This document shows, piece by piece, positions 8,303 to 17,012 of a DNA stretch of 64,000 nt. The position numbers and the translations under genes were made by a program. The notes beneath the pieces are model-generated. The model saw only the letters and a list, made by a program, of their open reading frames with translations. It was not told the origin of the DNA and did not search any database. The stretch's first letter is position 1, and every line of letters begins with the position of its first letter. The stretch comes from Synechococcus sp. CS-1328 (lineage in GTDB: Bacteria > Cyanobacteriota > Cyanobacteriia > PCC-6307 > Cyanobiaceae), in contig NZ_JAHLYT010000071.1 of NCBI RefSeq assembly GCF_025128095.1, positions 62,001 to 126,000 on the forward strand, written 5' to 3'.

Positions 8303-9316
8303 ATGGCGCGGCCGCGGGTTCTCTCCGGTGTCCAACCCACCGGAGCCTTGCATCTGGGCAACTGGCTCGGCGCGATCCGCAACTGGGTCGGCTTGCAGGA
8401 CAGCCACGACACCTTCTTCTGTGTCGTGGATCTGCACGCGATCACCGTGCCCCATGACCCGGCTCGGCTCGCCGAGGACACCCTCACCACCGCGGCGCTG
8501 TATCTGGCCTGCGGCATCGATCCGCAACGGTCGACCGTGTTCGTGCAGAGCCACGTGGCAGCCCACAGCGAGCTCTGCTGGCTGCTGAACTGCGTCACCC
8601 CGCTGAACTGGCTGGAGCGGATGATCCAGTTCAAGGAGAAGGCGGTCAAGCAGGGCGATAACGTCTCCGCCGGTCTGCTGGATTACCCGGTGCTGATGGC
8701 GGCAGACATCCTTCTCTATGACGCTGACCTGGTGCCGGTTGGCGAGGATCAGAAGCAGCATCTCGAGCTGGCTCGGGACATTGCCCAGCAGCGGATCAAC
8801 AGCCGCTTCGGCAGTGAGGAGGCGCCGCTGCTGCGGGTGCCTGAACCTCTGATCCTCCAGGACGGGGCCCGGGTGATGAGCCTCACCGATGGCCGCAGCA
8901 AGATGAGCAAGAGCGATCCCAATGAGGGCTCCCGCATCACCTTGCTCGATCCCCCCGAGCTGGTGACCAGAAAAATCAAGCGTGCCAAGACCGATCCCAC
9001 CATGGGGCTCGAGTTCGGCAACCCCGAGCGTCCTGAAGCTGACAACCTGTTGGGCCTCTATGCGGTGCTGAGTGGCCTGGGGCGCGAGGCGGCCGCCGCC
9101 GAGTGCGCCTCCATGGGATGGGGCGCCTTCAAGCCACTGCTGGCCGAAACGGTGGTGGAGGCCCTGCGCCCGGTCCAGGAGCGCTACCGCGACCTGCGCA
9201 GCGACCCGAGCCAGTTGCAGCAGGTTCTGGAGCTGGGCCGAGAGCGGGCCGAGGCCGTGGCCAGCACCACCCTCCAGCGCCTGCGCGATGCGCTGGGGTT
9301 TCTTCCGCACCTTTGA
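8303..9316 (+). CDS. trpS: Tryptophanyl-tRNA synthetase
   Basis: A 337-residue class I aminoacyl-tRNA synthetase that charges tRNA-Trp. The HIGH-type signature is HLGN at residues 17-20 (TGALHLGNWLG) and the KMSKS loop is at residues 200-204. Other TrpRS features are visible, such as YPVLMAADILLYDADLVPVGEDQKQH split over residues 128-153. Length is typical of bacterial TrpRS. It is the last gene of a four-gene plus-strand cluster. Confidence 0.96.
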   Translation: MARPRVLSGVQPTGALHLGNWLGAIRNWVGLQDSHDTFFCVVDLHAITVPHDPARLAEDTLTTAALYLACGIDPQRSTVFVQSHVAAHSELCWLLNCVTPLNWLERMIQFKEKAVKQGDNVSAGLLDYPVLMAADILLYDADLVPVGEDQKQHLELARDIAQQRINSRFGSEEAPLLRVPEPLILQDGARVMSLTDGRSKMSKSDPNEGSRITLLDPPELVTRKIKRAKTDPTMGLEFGNPERPEADNLLGLYAVLSGLGREAAAAECASMGWGAFKPLLAETVVEALRPVQERYRDLRSDPSQLQQVLELGRERAEAVASTTLQRLRDALGFLPHL

Positions 9317-9679
9317 ATCGATCAGGTGAGCAGATCAGCGGCCGAGGGTGCGAAGGCGTCATCAATTGTGATCTTTTGCTGATCGAAGCGTTGTTCGCTG
9401 ATCAGTTCAGCTGATTGGAACGCCAGCCCCTCTTGGCTTTGATGGCCAGGAAGCGGTGGCCATGGCCCACCCGTGGAGTCCCTTGGCTCAGCTTGTGTGA
9501 CGGTTTGCTCACGGGGTCTGGACTCATGATCCCCAGTCCGAAAGCACGCCGTGAGCACTTTGTCCACCCCCCAGGTCATGGGGGTGGCGGCCCCTCCCGG
9601 CTAACCGTCAGTCTCTCTGGACTCGCGATCAGCCCTTCTGATTTCTTCGACCCGATCCCGTTTCTCCCTGCTGCTGGCC
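9317..9679. other. Structured non-coding region between trpS and the GH104 gene
   Basis: About 360 bases without a convincing gene. It holds TGCTCACGG (9506-9514) paired with CCGTGAGCA (9549-9557), with a nested GGACT/AGTCC stem inside the loop, followed by CCACCCCC (9564-9571) paired with GGGGGTGG (9580-9587). A weaker hairpin around 9378-9411 (CTGATC...GATCAG) may help end trpS transcription. There is no U-run, so this looks more like a leader or small RNA than a terminator. The tail of this stretch (from about 9605) is open in the frame of the next gene and encodes part of a signal peptide. Confidence 0.4.
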
Positions 9680-10270
9680 TTGCCGCTCCTGCCCTTGGTG
9701 GCGCAGGCCTCCGGCCGGCAGCCCGAGGCGGTTCTGGCCGTGCCCCAGCACCAGGCCGCTGCCGCTGCACTGGCCGGGGGCCAGGCCACCACTTATGCCA
9801 TCAGTCCAGAGCGCCGCGCCCTGCTCAACACCATCCGCTTCGCGGAAGGCACCTGGGTGGGCGGCAGCCATGACGGTTACCGGGTGCTCTACGGAGGTGG
9901 CCGCTTTGCCAGCCTGGCGCGCCATCCCGAGCTGACAGTCAAGCGGCGCTATACCAGCGCCGCCGCTGGTGCCTACCAGTTCCTGCCGGGGACCTGGCGG
10001 GAAGCACAGCAGCGCCTTGGTCTCCCCGACTTCGGTCCCGCCAGCCAGGATCAGGCCGCCCTGTTCCTGGTGGATCGCCGCGGTGTTCTCGATCAGTTCG
10101 ACCGCAAGGGCCTGGATGCCACGGTGCTGGCCCGCCTGGCGAACGAGTGGGCCTCCCTGCCGGCCAGCCATGGCGGCAGCGCCTATGGCCAGCCTGTGAA
10201 GCGGGCAGACCAGCTGGTGCGGTTCTATCGGGCCGATCTGCAGCGGCAACGGCAGGAAGGACAGGCCTGA
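9680..10270 (+). CDS. Exported lambda-endolysin-like muramidase (GH104)
   Basis: A peptidoglycan-cleaving enzyme related to phage lambda endolysin R. Family features are the FAEGTW motif with putative catalytic Glu56 (numbered from the TTG at 9680), YRVLYGG, and SAAAGAYQFLPGTW. The hydrophobic run LLLALPLLPLVAQA just before the ordered domain looks like a signal peptide, but it begins upstream of the TTG: the frame is open back to 9605 with no ATG or GTG, only CTG (9638) and ATT (9641) as rarer candidates. The true start is therefore uncertain. No phage genes lie nearby, so this is likely a resident wall-remodelling enzyme. Confidence 0.8.
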   Translation: MPLLPLVAQASGRQPEAVLAVPQHQAAAAALAGGQATTYAISPERRALLNTIRFAEGTWVGGSHDGYRVLYGGGRFASLARHPELTVKRRYTSAAAGAYQFLPGTWREAQQRLGLPDFGPASQDQAALFLVDRRGVLDQFDRKGLDATVLARLANEWASLPASHGGSAYGQPVKRADQLVRFYRADLQRQRQEGQA

Positions 10271-10272
10271 GC

Positions 10273-10743
10273 TCAGAATTCGCGGTAGACCACCCGGCCG
10301 CGCTCATCGTTACCGACGTCGAGCAGGTGTTCCCCCATCAGCCGATCGATCTCCCGGCGCACCGTGCTGACGTCATCGTCCCGGCCCAGCTCCAGCGCCA
10401 GCATGGCGTCGTTGATGGTGAACCCCTTCGATCCTGCCTGGCGGGCCAGAACGAGTAGCTGACGCTGCAGGTTGGGGGTCTTGATCGCATCGGCGGCCGC
10501 GAGGGCCTCATGCACGGCCAGGGGTTGATTGGCCGTGCTCACCAATTCGGGCATCAGGAACAGATCCACGAGCTGGCCGATGCCGCAACACCCCAGGGTG
10601 AGCAGCCACAGGGTGCCGCTCACCGGCCGTCGGGTGTAGAAGCGCTGAAGCCCGCAGACGCCCATCAGGCCCAGGGCCCAGAGCACGTAGCCCACGGCAA
10701 CGTGGCGGCGTTCCGGAGGCAGCACCGGTGAAAGGGAAGGCAT
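10273..10743 (-). CDS. TM2 domain protein with C-terminal winged-helix-like region
   Basis: A 156-residue membrane protein. Residues about 15-65 make a TM2 domain: two hydrophobic helices joined by a short turn with the typical GLQRFYTRRPVSG and GCCGIGQLVDLFLMP features. The C-terminal 75 residues (LQRQLLVLARQAGSKGFTINDAMLALEL) resemble a small helix-turn-helix fold. Function unknown. It is convergent with the muramidase gene (2-base gap) and 17 bases downstream of the DUF2605 gene, a pairing I recall as conserved in cyanobacteria. Confidence 0.75.
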   Translation of the reverse strand: MPSLSPVLPPERRHVAVGYVLWALGLMGVCGLQRFYTRRPVSGTLWLLTLGCCGIGQLVDLFLMPELVSTANQPLAVHEALAAADAIKTPNLQRQLLVLARQAGSKGFTINDAMLALELGRDDDVSTVRREIDRLMGEHLLDVGNDERGRVVYREF

Positions 10744-10760
10744 GGACCTGTGAGTCGAGG

Positions 10761-11189
10761 TCAGGAAGCTGCAGGAACCACAATGCCGGCCTGGCGCAGC
10801 AGACCCGCCAGGGTCCAGACCCGCAGCACCAGCTGGTGCCAGGGAGCCAGGACGTCCATGTCCAGGGCCATGGGGGTCGAAACAGCGGCCCGCAGGGCAC
10901 GGGCGGCGGCCACGTCTTTGAGAGCCTGTTCCAGGGAGTCCGCCAGGGCCTGGCGCTCGGTGGCCGGCATCACCGCCTCTGGACAGTGCTGCAGCAGCAC
11001 CAGGCCGCGCTGCAGCCAGTTGCTGAAATCGTCCATCAGGGGATTGAGCAGACCGTTAAGCAGTGCACCTTCAGGAGAGCCAGCCGGCAGCGGACCTGGC
11101 AGCGGCCCCAGCGGTGGCCCTGGCAGTGGCCTTGCCAGTGGATCCGAGAGTGGATCCGAGGGATCAGGAAGCGCGGACTGGCCCATCAA
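10761..11189 (-). CDS. DUF2605 family protein with Pro-rich repeats
   Basis: A 142-residue cyanobacterial protein of unknown function. Residues about 7-37 are a Pro/Leu/Gly/Asp repeat (DPLSDPL, LPGPPLGPLPGPLP) encoded by short tandem DNA. The rest (LLNPLMDDFSNWLQRGLVLLQ onward) is helical and matches my memory of DUF2605. A short hydrophobic C-terminus is present but no clear membrane span. It is upstream of, and probably cotranscribed with, the TM2 gene. Confidence 0.65.
   Translation of the reverse strand: MMGQSALPDPSDPLSDPLARPLPGPPLGPLPGPLPAGSPEGALLNGLLNPLMDDFSNWLQRGLVLLQHCPEAVMPATERQALADSLEQALKDVAAARALRAAVSTPMALDMDVLAPWHQLVLRVWTLAGLLRQAGIVVPAAS
11091..11168. repeat. Short degenerate tandem repeat inside the DUF2605 gene
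   Basis: Units of about 12 bases (GGCCCTGGCAGT-like, then GGATCCGAGAGT-like) repeat several times and encode the Pro/Asp-rich N-terminus. Copy number probably varies between strains. Confidence 0.5.
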
Positions 11190-11284
11190 CCCAAGCTAGG
11201 CAAGATCACTCCAGCCAGACCGATCGCTGCTGTTCATGGCTCGATGGAGCTGCGTAGGATCCACCTTCGACCGACTCCTGTGCC

Positions 11285-13159
11285 GTGACCGTGACCCGCT
11301 CCGCCGATCCTGCACCGAGCGGAAGCGGCAGCACCACTGGCACGGAGCAAGCCGTTGAGGCAGCGGCCGCTCCGCTGGTTCTGCCGAAAACGAGCGAGAG
11401 CGAGCAGCTGCTGAGGATTCGCCACTCGATGAGCCATGTGCTGGCCATGGCGGTTCAGAAGCTGTTTCCCAAGGCGCAGGTCACCATCGGCCCCTGGACC
11501 GAAAGCGGCTTCTACTACGACTTTGACAATCCCGATCCCTTCACGGAAGCCGATCTCAAGGCGATCAAGAAGGAGATGATCCGGATCATCAACCGCAAGT
11601 TGCCGCTCGAGCGCATCGCCGTGAGCCGTGAGCAGGCCGAAGCGAAGATCCAGGCCCAGAACGAGCCCTACAAGCTGGAGATTCTGGCCGGCCTCACCGA
11701 GCCCATCACCCTCTACACCCTGGGAGAGGAGTGGTGGGATCTCTGCGCCGGCCCCCATGTGGCCAACACCAGCGAACTCAATCCGAAGGCCTTCGAGCTC
11801 GAAAGCGTTGCTGGGTCCTACTGGCGTGGGGATGAGACCAAGGCCCAGCTGCAGCGCATCTATGGCACCGCCTGGGAGACCCCCGAGCAGCTGGCGGAGT
11901 ACAAGCACCGCAAGCAGGAGGCCCTGCGCCGTGATCACCGCCGCCTCGGCACCGACCTTGACCTGTTCGCGATCGAGGATGAGGCCGGAGCCGGCCTGGT
12001 GTTCTGGCATCCGCGTGGTGCTCGCATGCGCCTGCTGATCGAAGACTTCTGGCGCGAGGCCCACTTCGCCGACGGCTACGAGCTGCTCTATACCCCCCAC
12101 GTGGCCGACATCAGCCTGTGGAAGACCTCCGGCCACCTCGACTTCTACAGCGAGAGCATGTTCGGGCCGATGCAGGTGGACGAGCGCCAGTACCAGCTCA
12201 AGCCGATGAACTGCCCGTTCCACGTGCTCACCTACGCCAGCACACTGCGCAGTTACCGCGAGCTGCCGATCCGCTGGGCTGAGCTCGGCACCGTGTATCG
12301 CTACGAGCGGCCCGGCGTGATGCATGGCCTGATGCGGGTGCGGGGCTTCACCCAGGACGACGCCCATGTGTTCTGCCTGCCGGAGCAGATCGGCGATGAG
12401 ATCCTGCGGGTGCTGAATCTGACCGAAACGATCCTGTCCGCCTTTGATTTCCGCAGCTACGAGATCAACCTCTCCACGCGGCCGGAGAAATCGATCGGCG
12501 ATGATGCCGTCTGGGATTTGGCCACGCAGGGCCTGATCGAGGCGCTGGATCGCAAGGGCTGGGCCTACAAAGTGGATGAGGGCGGTGGTGCCTTCTACGG
12601 GCCCAAGATCGACCTCAAGATCGAGGACGCCATCGGTCGGATGTGGCAGTGCTCCACCATCCAGCTCGACTTCAATCTGCCCGAGCGTTTCAACCTGGAG
12701 TATGTGGCTGCCGATGGCAGCCGCCAGAGGCCGATCATGATCCACCGCGCCATCTTCGGCTCGCTGGAACGGTTCTTCGGCATCATGATCGAAAATTACG
12801 CCGGCGATTTCCCCTTCTGGTTGGCGCCCGAGCAGATCCGCCTGCTGCCGGTCACCGATGAGGTGCGTCCCTACGCCGAGGCGCTGTTGGCCCAGCTGAA
12901 GGTCGCCGGGGTGCGCGCCACGATCGACCACTCCGGCGATCGTCTGGGCAAGTTGATTCGCAATGGCGAGCAGATGAAGATCCCGGTGCTTGGGGTGATC
13001 GGCGCCAAGGAGGCCGAGGCCGGTGCGGTGAGCCTGCGCAGCCGCCGCGATGGAGATCTGGGCAGCGTGGCGGGGTCGGATCTGATCACGGCTGCCAGCC
13101 TGGCCAATCAGCAGCGAGGTGCCGCTCTGGCCCTGGCTGGCCATCCGATCCAGGCCTGA
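11285..13159 (+). CDS. thrS: Threonyl-tRNA synthetase lacking the TGS domain
   Basis: A 624-residue class II synthetase charging tRNA-Thr. From a GTG start, a 40-residue Ser/Ala/Pro-rich leader replaces the usual N-terminal TGS domain, and the protein goes straight into the editing domain with HxxxH at His47/His51 (RHSMSHV) and CAGPHV further on. The catalytic core has the zinc ligand Cys310 in MNCPFH, plus motif 2 (RYERPGVMHGLMRVRGFTQDD) split over two strands and motif 3 (IHRAIFGSLERFFG). A C-terminal anticodon domain ends the protein. Editing and synthesis should both be intact. It is followed 11 bases later by glk. Confidence 0.95.
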   Translation: MTVTRSADPAPSGSGSTTGTEQAVEAAAAPLVLPKTSESEQLLRIRHSMSHVLAMAVQKLFPKAQVTIGPWTESGFYYDFDNPDPFTEADLKAIKKEMIRIINRKLPLERIAVSREQAEAKIQAQNEPYKLEILAGLTEPITLYTLGEEWWDLCAGPHVANTSELNPKAFELESVAGSYWRGDETKAQLQRIYGTAWETPEQLAEYKHRKQEALRRDHRRLGTDLDLFAIEDEAGAGLVFWHPRGARMRLLIEDFWREAHFADGYELLYTPHVADISLWKTSGHLDFYSESMFGPMQVDERQYQLKPMNCPFHVLTYASTLRSYRELPIRWAELGTVYRYERPGVMHGLMRVRGFTQDDAHVFCLPEQIGDEILRVLNLTETILSAFDFRSYEINLSTRPEKSIGDDAVWDLATQGLIEALDRKGWAYKVDEGGGAFYGPKIDLKIEDAIGRMWQCSTIQLDFNLPERFNLEYVAADGSRQRPIMIHRAIFGSLERFFGIMIENYAGDFPFWLAPEQIRLLPVTDEVRPYAEALLAQLKVAGVRATIDHSGDRLGKLIRNGEQMKIPVLGVIGAKEAEAGAVSLRSRRDGDLGSVAGSDLITAASLANQQRGAALALAGHPIQA

Positions 13160-13170
13160 GGCTGGCAGGC

Positions 13171-14196
13171 ATGACCACCCTGTTAGCTGGTGACATCGGC
13201 GGCACCAAGACGCTTCTGGCTCTGTACCGCAGCTCAGCGGATGGACTGGAGTGCTTGCGGCAGCAGCGTTTCGTCTCTGCCGCCTGGCCCGATCTCGCGC
13301 CGATGGTGCAGGCGTTTCTGGAGGGAGAGGAACCGCCGGACGCCGCCTGCCTGGCCGTGGCTGGACCGGTGCAGGCTGGCCGGGCCCAGCTCACCAACCT
13401 TCCCTGGCAGCTGAGCAGTGAGGCCCTCGCCCGCGAGTGCGCCATTCCCAGGCTCGAACTCGAGAACGATTTCGCGGTGCTGGTCTATGGCCTGCCCCAT
13501 CTCGGCGCCGATCAGCAGGTGAAGATCCATCCGGGGCTGGCCGAACCTGGGGCACCCCTGCTGATCGTGGGGGCTGGTACCGGACTGGGTGTGGCCTACG
13601 GGGTTCCCACCCGTCAGGGCCTGCAGGCCATCGCGAGCGAGGGAGGCCACGGCACGTTCGCGCCGCGCACCGAGTCCGAATGGCAGCTGAAGTGCTGGCT
13701 GCAGGCAGACCTCCAGCTGGAGCGGGTCTCGATCGAGCGGGTGGTGAGTGGCACCGGGCTTGGCCACGTGGCCCGCTGGCTGCTGGCTGAACGGCCGGCC
13801 GCCCAGGGCCATCCCCTGGCCCTGGTGGCCCAGCGCTGGCAGGCGGCCCTGCAGGGAGACAACTCAGAGGCACCTGAGGATCTGCCAGCCGCCACGGCCC
13901 GCGCCGCCGCCGCCGGCGATGCTCTCGCCCTGGAGGCCCTCGACCTGTGGCTGGGGGCCTACGGCAGCGTCTGTGGGGACCTGGCCCTCACCGGCCTCAG
14001 CCGAGGAGGCCTCTGGCTGGCTGGCGGCACTGCTGCAAAGTTGCTCGTTCCACTGGGCTCAGCAACGTTTCGGCAGGCATTCCTGGCCAAGGGGCGCCTG
14101 CGTCGCCAGCTCGCCTCCCTGCCGATCACGGCCGTGGTGGATGAAGGCATCGGTCTGTTCAGCGCCGCCTGCCGCGCCCGCATGCTGCTGCACTGA
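13171..14196 (+). CDS. glk: Glucokinase (GlcK/Glk family)
   Basis: Phosphorylates glucose to glucose 6-phosphate with ATP in the cytosol. The 341-residue protein has the N-terminal phosphate loop GDIGGTKT (residues 7-14), LTNLPW, ELENDF with the catalytic Asp, VGAGTGLGVA, and SEGGHGTFAPR, all typical of the non-ROK bacterial glucokinase family. Start ATG at 13171. It directly follows thrS. A second, ROK-type sugar kinase lies about 7 kb downstream on the other strand. Confidence 0.9.
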   Translation: MTTLLAGDIGGTKTLLALYRSSADGLECLRQQRFVSAAWPDLAPMVQAFLEGEEPPDAACLAVAGPVQAGRAQLTNLPWQLSSEALARECAIPRLELENDFAVLVYGLPHLGADQQVKIHPGLAEPGAPLLIVGAGTGLGVAYGVPTRQGLQAIASEGGHGTFAPRTESEWQLKCWLQADLQLERVSIERVVSGTGLGHVARWLLAERPAAQGHPLALVAQRWQAALQGDNSEAPEDLPAATARAAAAGDALALEALDLWLGAYGSVCGDLALTGLSRGGLWLAGGTAAKLLVPLGSATFRQAFLAKGRLRRQLASLPITAVVDEGIGLFSAACRARMLLH

Positions 14197-14264
14197 TCCA
14201 AGCCTGCTGCCCCAGGGAATGGGACACTGGCCCCACAGGACCAGTGCGCGGAAGACAGACACCG

Positions 14265-15212
14265 ATGGTGCGTCCCCAGATCGGCCAGGGCGTGTTGGTG
14301 GATGTGCCCGCCACCACAGCCAACATCGGCCCCGGCTTTGACTGCCTGGGCGCGGCGCTTCCACTCGACAACCTCTTCGAGCTGCGCTGCATCGAAGGGG
14401 GCAGTGATCGCTTCGATCTGATCATCGAGGGCAGCGAAGGCGCCCACCTGCGCGGTGGGCCCGACAACCTTGTGTATCGCGCCGCCCAGCGAGTCTGGCG
14501 GGAGGCCGGTGAAGAGCCGGTGGCCCTCGAGGCTCGCGTCCGCCTGGCGGTTCCTCCGGCCCGTGGCCTGGGCAGCAGCGCCACGGCGATCGTGGCGGGC
14601 CTGGTGGGCGCCAATGCCCTGGTGGGTGAACCCCTCAGTCAGGAGAAGCTGCTGGAGCTGGCCATCGACATCGAGGGCCACCCCGACAATGTGGTGCCGT
14701 CCCTGGTGGGTGGCCTCTGCCTCACCGCCAAGGCTGCGTCGCATCGCTGGAGGGTGGTGCGCTGTGAGTGGTCGGATCTGGTCAGGGTCGTGGTGGCGAT
14801 CCCCTCGATCCGGCTGACCACCAGCGAGGCGCGCCGGGCCATGCCCAAGAGCATCCCGATTCCCGATGCGGTGATGAATCTCGGTGCCCTCACCCTGCTG
14901 TTGCAGGGGTTGCGCACTGGCAACGGCGATCTGATCACCGATGGCATGCACGACCGTCTGCACGAGCCCTACCGCTGGGGGTTGATCCAGGGGGGCCGTG
15001 CCGTGCGGGAGGCGGCGATCGTGGCTGGAGCCTGGGGCTGTGTGATCAGTGGAGCGGGTCCCACGTTGCTGGCCCTGTGCACAGACTCTGTGACCGAGGC
15101 GGTGGGCCAGGCCATGGTGACCACCTGGGAGCGGGAGGGGGTGACGGCCCGCTCCGACGTTCTTGGCATCCGCCACCGCGGCAGTCAGTGGGAACCGCTG
15201 CCCCTGCGCTGA
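14265..15212 (+). CDS. thrB: Homoserine kinase
   Basis: GHMP-family kinase converting homoserine to O-phosphohomoserine on the way to threonine. I start at the ATG at 14265 (MVRPQIGQG), preceded by GGAAGA about 9 bases upstream; a GTG at 14244 would add seven residues. Visible motifs are VPATTANIGPGFDCLG near the N-terminus, the ATP loop PPARGLGSSATA (residues about 96-107), and VVISGAGPT-like CVISGAGPTLLAL near the C-terminus. About 315 residues, normal length. Threonine synthesis and thrS are close together here. Confidence 0.93.
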   Translation: MVRPQIGQGVLVDVPATTANIGPGFDCLGAALPLDNLFELRCIEGGSDRFDLIIEGSEGAHLRGGPDNLVYRAAQRVWREAGEEPVALEARVRLAVPPARGLGSSATAIVAGLVGANALVGEPLSQEKLLELAIDIEGHPDNVVPSLVGGLCLTAKAASHRWRVVRCEWSDLVRVVVAIPSIRLTTSEARRAMPKSIPIPDAVMNLGALTLLLQGLRTGNGDLITDGMHDRLHEPYRWGLIQGGRAVREAAIVAGAWGCVISGAGPTLLALCTDSVTEAVGQAMVTTWEREGVTARSDVLGIRHRGSQWEPLPLR

Positions 15213-15397
15213 GCTGGCCATATCCCAGCTGTGGCAAGGTGCTGGCCCGGTTTCGGACTGGCAGGTCAACCCTGCGGGCTGAGTATTTCTGCTTATGCTG
15301 AGATCGGCCTGCTGATAGATTCCTCGCAACCTTCGATTCGTGCCACAAGCCTTGTGGCTCGGGGTCTGGGAGCACAACAACAAGTCGCTTTCTGGTG

Positions 15398-16984
15398 ATG
15401 GACGCCAACCTCTTCCTGCTGGTCGCGTCCTCCCCCCCCGTGTTCGATTCCGCCACGTTTCCCTGGCTGAGCCTGATCGTGCTGCTGCCGGCAGCGGCGG
15501 CCCTGGTCATGCCCCTGCTGCCGGGTGATGGCAGCGATCCCCGTCTGCCGAGGGGCATCGCCCTCGGGGTGCTGCTGTTGGATTTCGCCCTGATGCTCTG
15601 GGTGTTCAGCCGCCACTTCGATGGCGGCCTCAGCGGTCTGCAGCTGGTCGAGCGGGTGCCCTGGGTTCCCGCCCTCGGCCTGGAATGGTCGCTGGCCGCC
15701 GATGGCCTCTCCGCTCCCCTGGTGGTGCTGAGCGGTCTGGTCACCTTTCTGGCGGTGGCGGCCAGCTGGTCGGTGAACCGCAAGACGCGCCTGTATTTCG
15801 CGCTGATGCTGATCCAGGCCTCAGCCCAGGGACTGGTCTTCCTCTCCCAGGATTTCCTGCTGTTCTTCCTGGCCTGGGAGCTCGAGCTGGTTCCCGTCTA
15901 CCTGCTGATCGCGATCTGGGGTGGCAACCAGCGCCAGTACGCCGCCACCAAGTTCATCCTCTACACCGCCACGGCCTCCCTGCTGATCCTGATCAGTGGT
16001 CTGGCCCTGGCCCTCTCCGGTGATGGGTTCACCCTCAATCTGTCCGAGCTGGCCGCCCGCTCCCCCGGCGGCACCTTCGGGTTGCTCTGCTACCTCGGTT
16101 TCCTGGTGGGCTTCGGCGTAAAGCTGCCGATTTTCCCCCTGCACACCTGGCTGCCGGACGCCCACGGCGAGGCGAATGCGCCGGTCTCGATGCTGCTGGC
16201 CGGCGTGCTTCTCAAGATGGGCGGCTATGCCCTGCTCCGCTTCAACGTCCAGATGCTGCCCGAAGCGCATCTGCAGCTGGCTCCGGCCCTGATCGTGCTC
16301 GGGATCGTCAACATCATCTACGGCGCCCTGAACGCCTTCGCCCAGGACAACGTCAAGCGCCGCATCGCCTGCAGCTCGGTGAGCCACATGGGTTTTGTGC
16401 TGCTGGGCATCGGTGCCATTGATGCGCTCGGCATCAGCGGTGCCCAGCTGCAGATGATCAGCCACGGCCTGATCGCCGCCGCCATGTTCTTTGTCACCGG
16501 CGTGTTCTACGAGCGCACCAAGACCCTCTCGATCCCGAACATGGGCGGCCTGGCCAAGGCCCTGCCGATCACCTTCGCCTTCTTCCTGGCCAGTTGTCTC
16601 GCCTCCCTGGCTCTGCCGGGCATGAGCGGCTTCGTCAGCGAGATCACCGTCTTCCTGGGGGTGACCGCCAATGACGGATTCACGGTGGGATTCCGGGTGA
16701 TCACGATCGTGCTGGCGGCCATCGGCCTGGTGCTGACACCGGTGTATCTGCTCTCGCTCTGCCGGCGCGTCTTCTTCGGACCCAGAATTCCGGCCCTGGC
16801 CGTGGTGGGCGACATGAAGCCGCGCGAGCTGCTGATCGGCTTCAGCCTGCTGGTTCCCACCCTGGTGATCGGCTTCTGGCCGCGCGTGGCGATCGACTTC
16901 TACGAAGCCAGCACCAATGCCCTGGCCACCGAGCTGGCGGATCAGGCCCAGATCGCCCTGGGTCGGTTGACCGCCCTCGGCTGA
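15398..16984 (+). CDS. ndhD: NAD(P)H-quinone oxidoreductase subunit 4 (NdhD)
   Basis: A proton-pumping antiporter-like subunit of the thylakoid NDH-1 complex, used in respiration and cyclic electron flow. The 528-residue protein has about 14 hydrophobic helices. Conserved positions are visible: [14 protein letters not shown] with the key Glu, the lysine in [19 protein letters not shown], and the helix [18 protein letters not shown]. The start is the ATG at 15398, directly preceded by a GTG. The 185-base gap after thrB probably holds its promoter. I cannot assign D1 versus D2 class with certainty. Confidence 0.95.
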   Translation: MDANLFLLVASSPPVFDSATFPWLSLIVLLPAAAALVMPLLPGDGSDPRLPRGIALGVLLLDFALMLWVFSRHFDGGLSGLQLVERVPWVPALGLEWSLAADGLSAPLVVLSGLVTFLAVAASWSVNRKTRLYFALMLIQASAQGLVFLSQDFLLFFLAWELELVPVYLLIAIWGGNQRQYAATKFILYTATASLLILISGLALALSGDGFTLNLSELAARSPGGTFGLLCYLGFLVGFGVKLPIFPLHTWLPDAHGEANAPVSMLLAGVLLKMGGYALLRFNVQMLPEAHLQLAPALIVLGIVNIIYGALNAFAQDNVKRRIACSSVSHMGFVLLGIGAIDALGISGAQLQMISHGLIAAAMFFVTGVFYERTKTLSIPNMGGLAKALPITFAFFLASCLASLALPGMSGFVSEITVFLGVTANDGFTVGFRVITIVLAAIGLVLTPVYLLSLCRRVFFGPRIPALAVVGDMKPRELLIGFSLLVPTLVIGFWPRVAIDFYEASTNALATELADQAQIALGRLTALG

Positions 16985-17012
16985 ACCACAGCCGCTACGC
17001 CAACCCTGTGGA

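Noticed and set aside
9378-9411. CTGATC...GATCAG hairpin after trpS as a terminator
   Set aside because: The stem is short and interrupted and no U-run follows.
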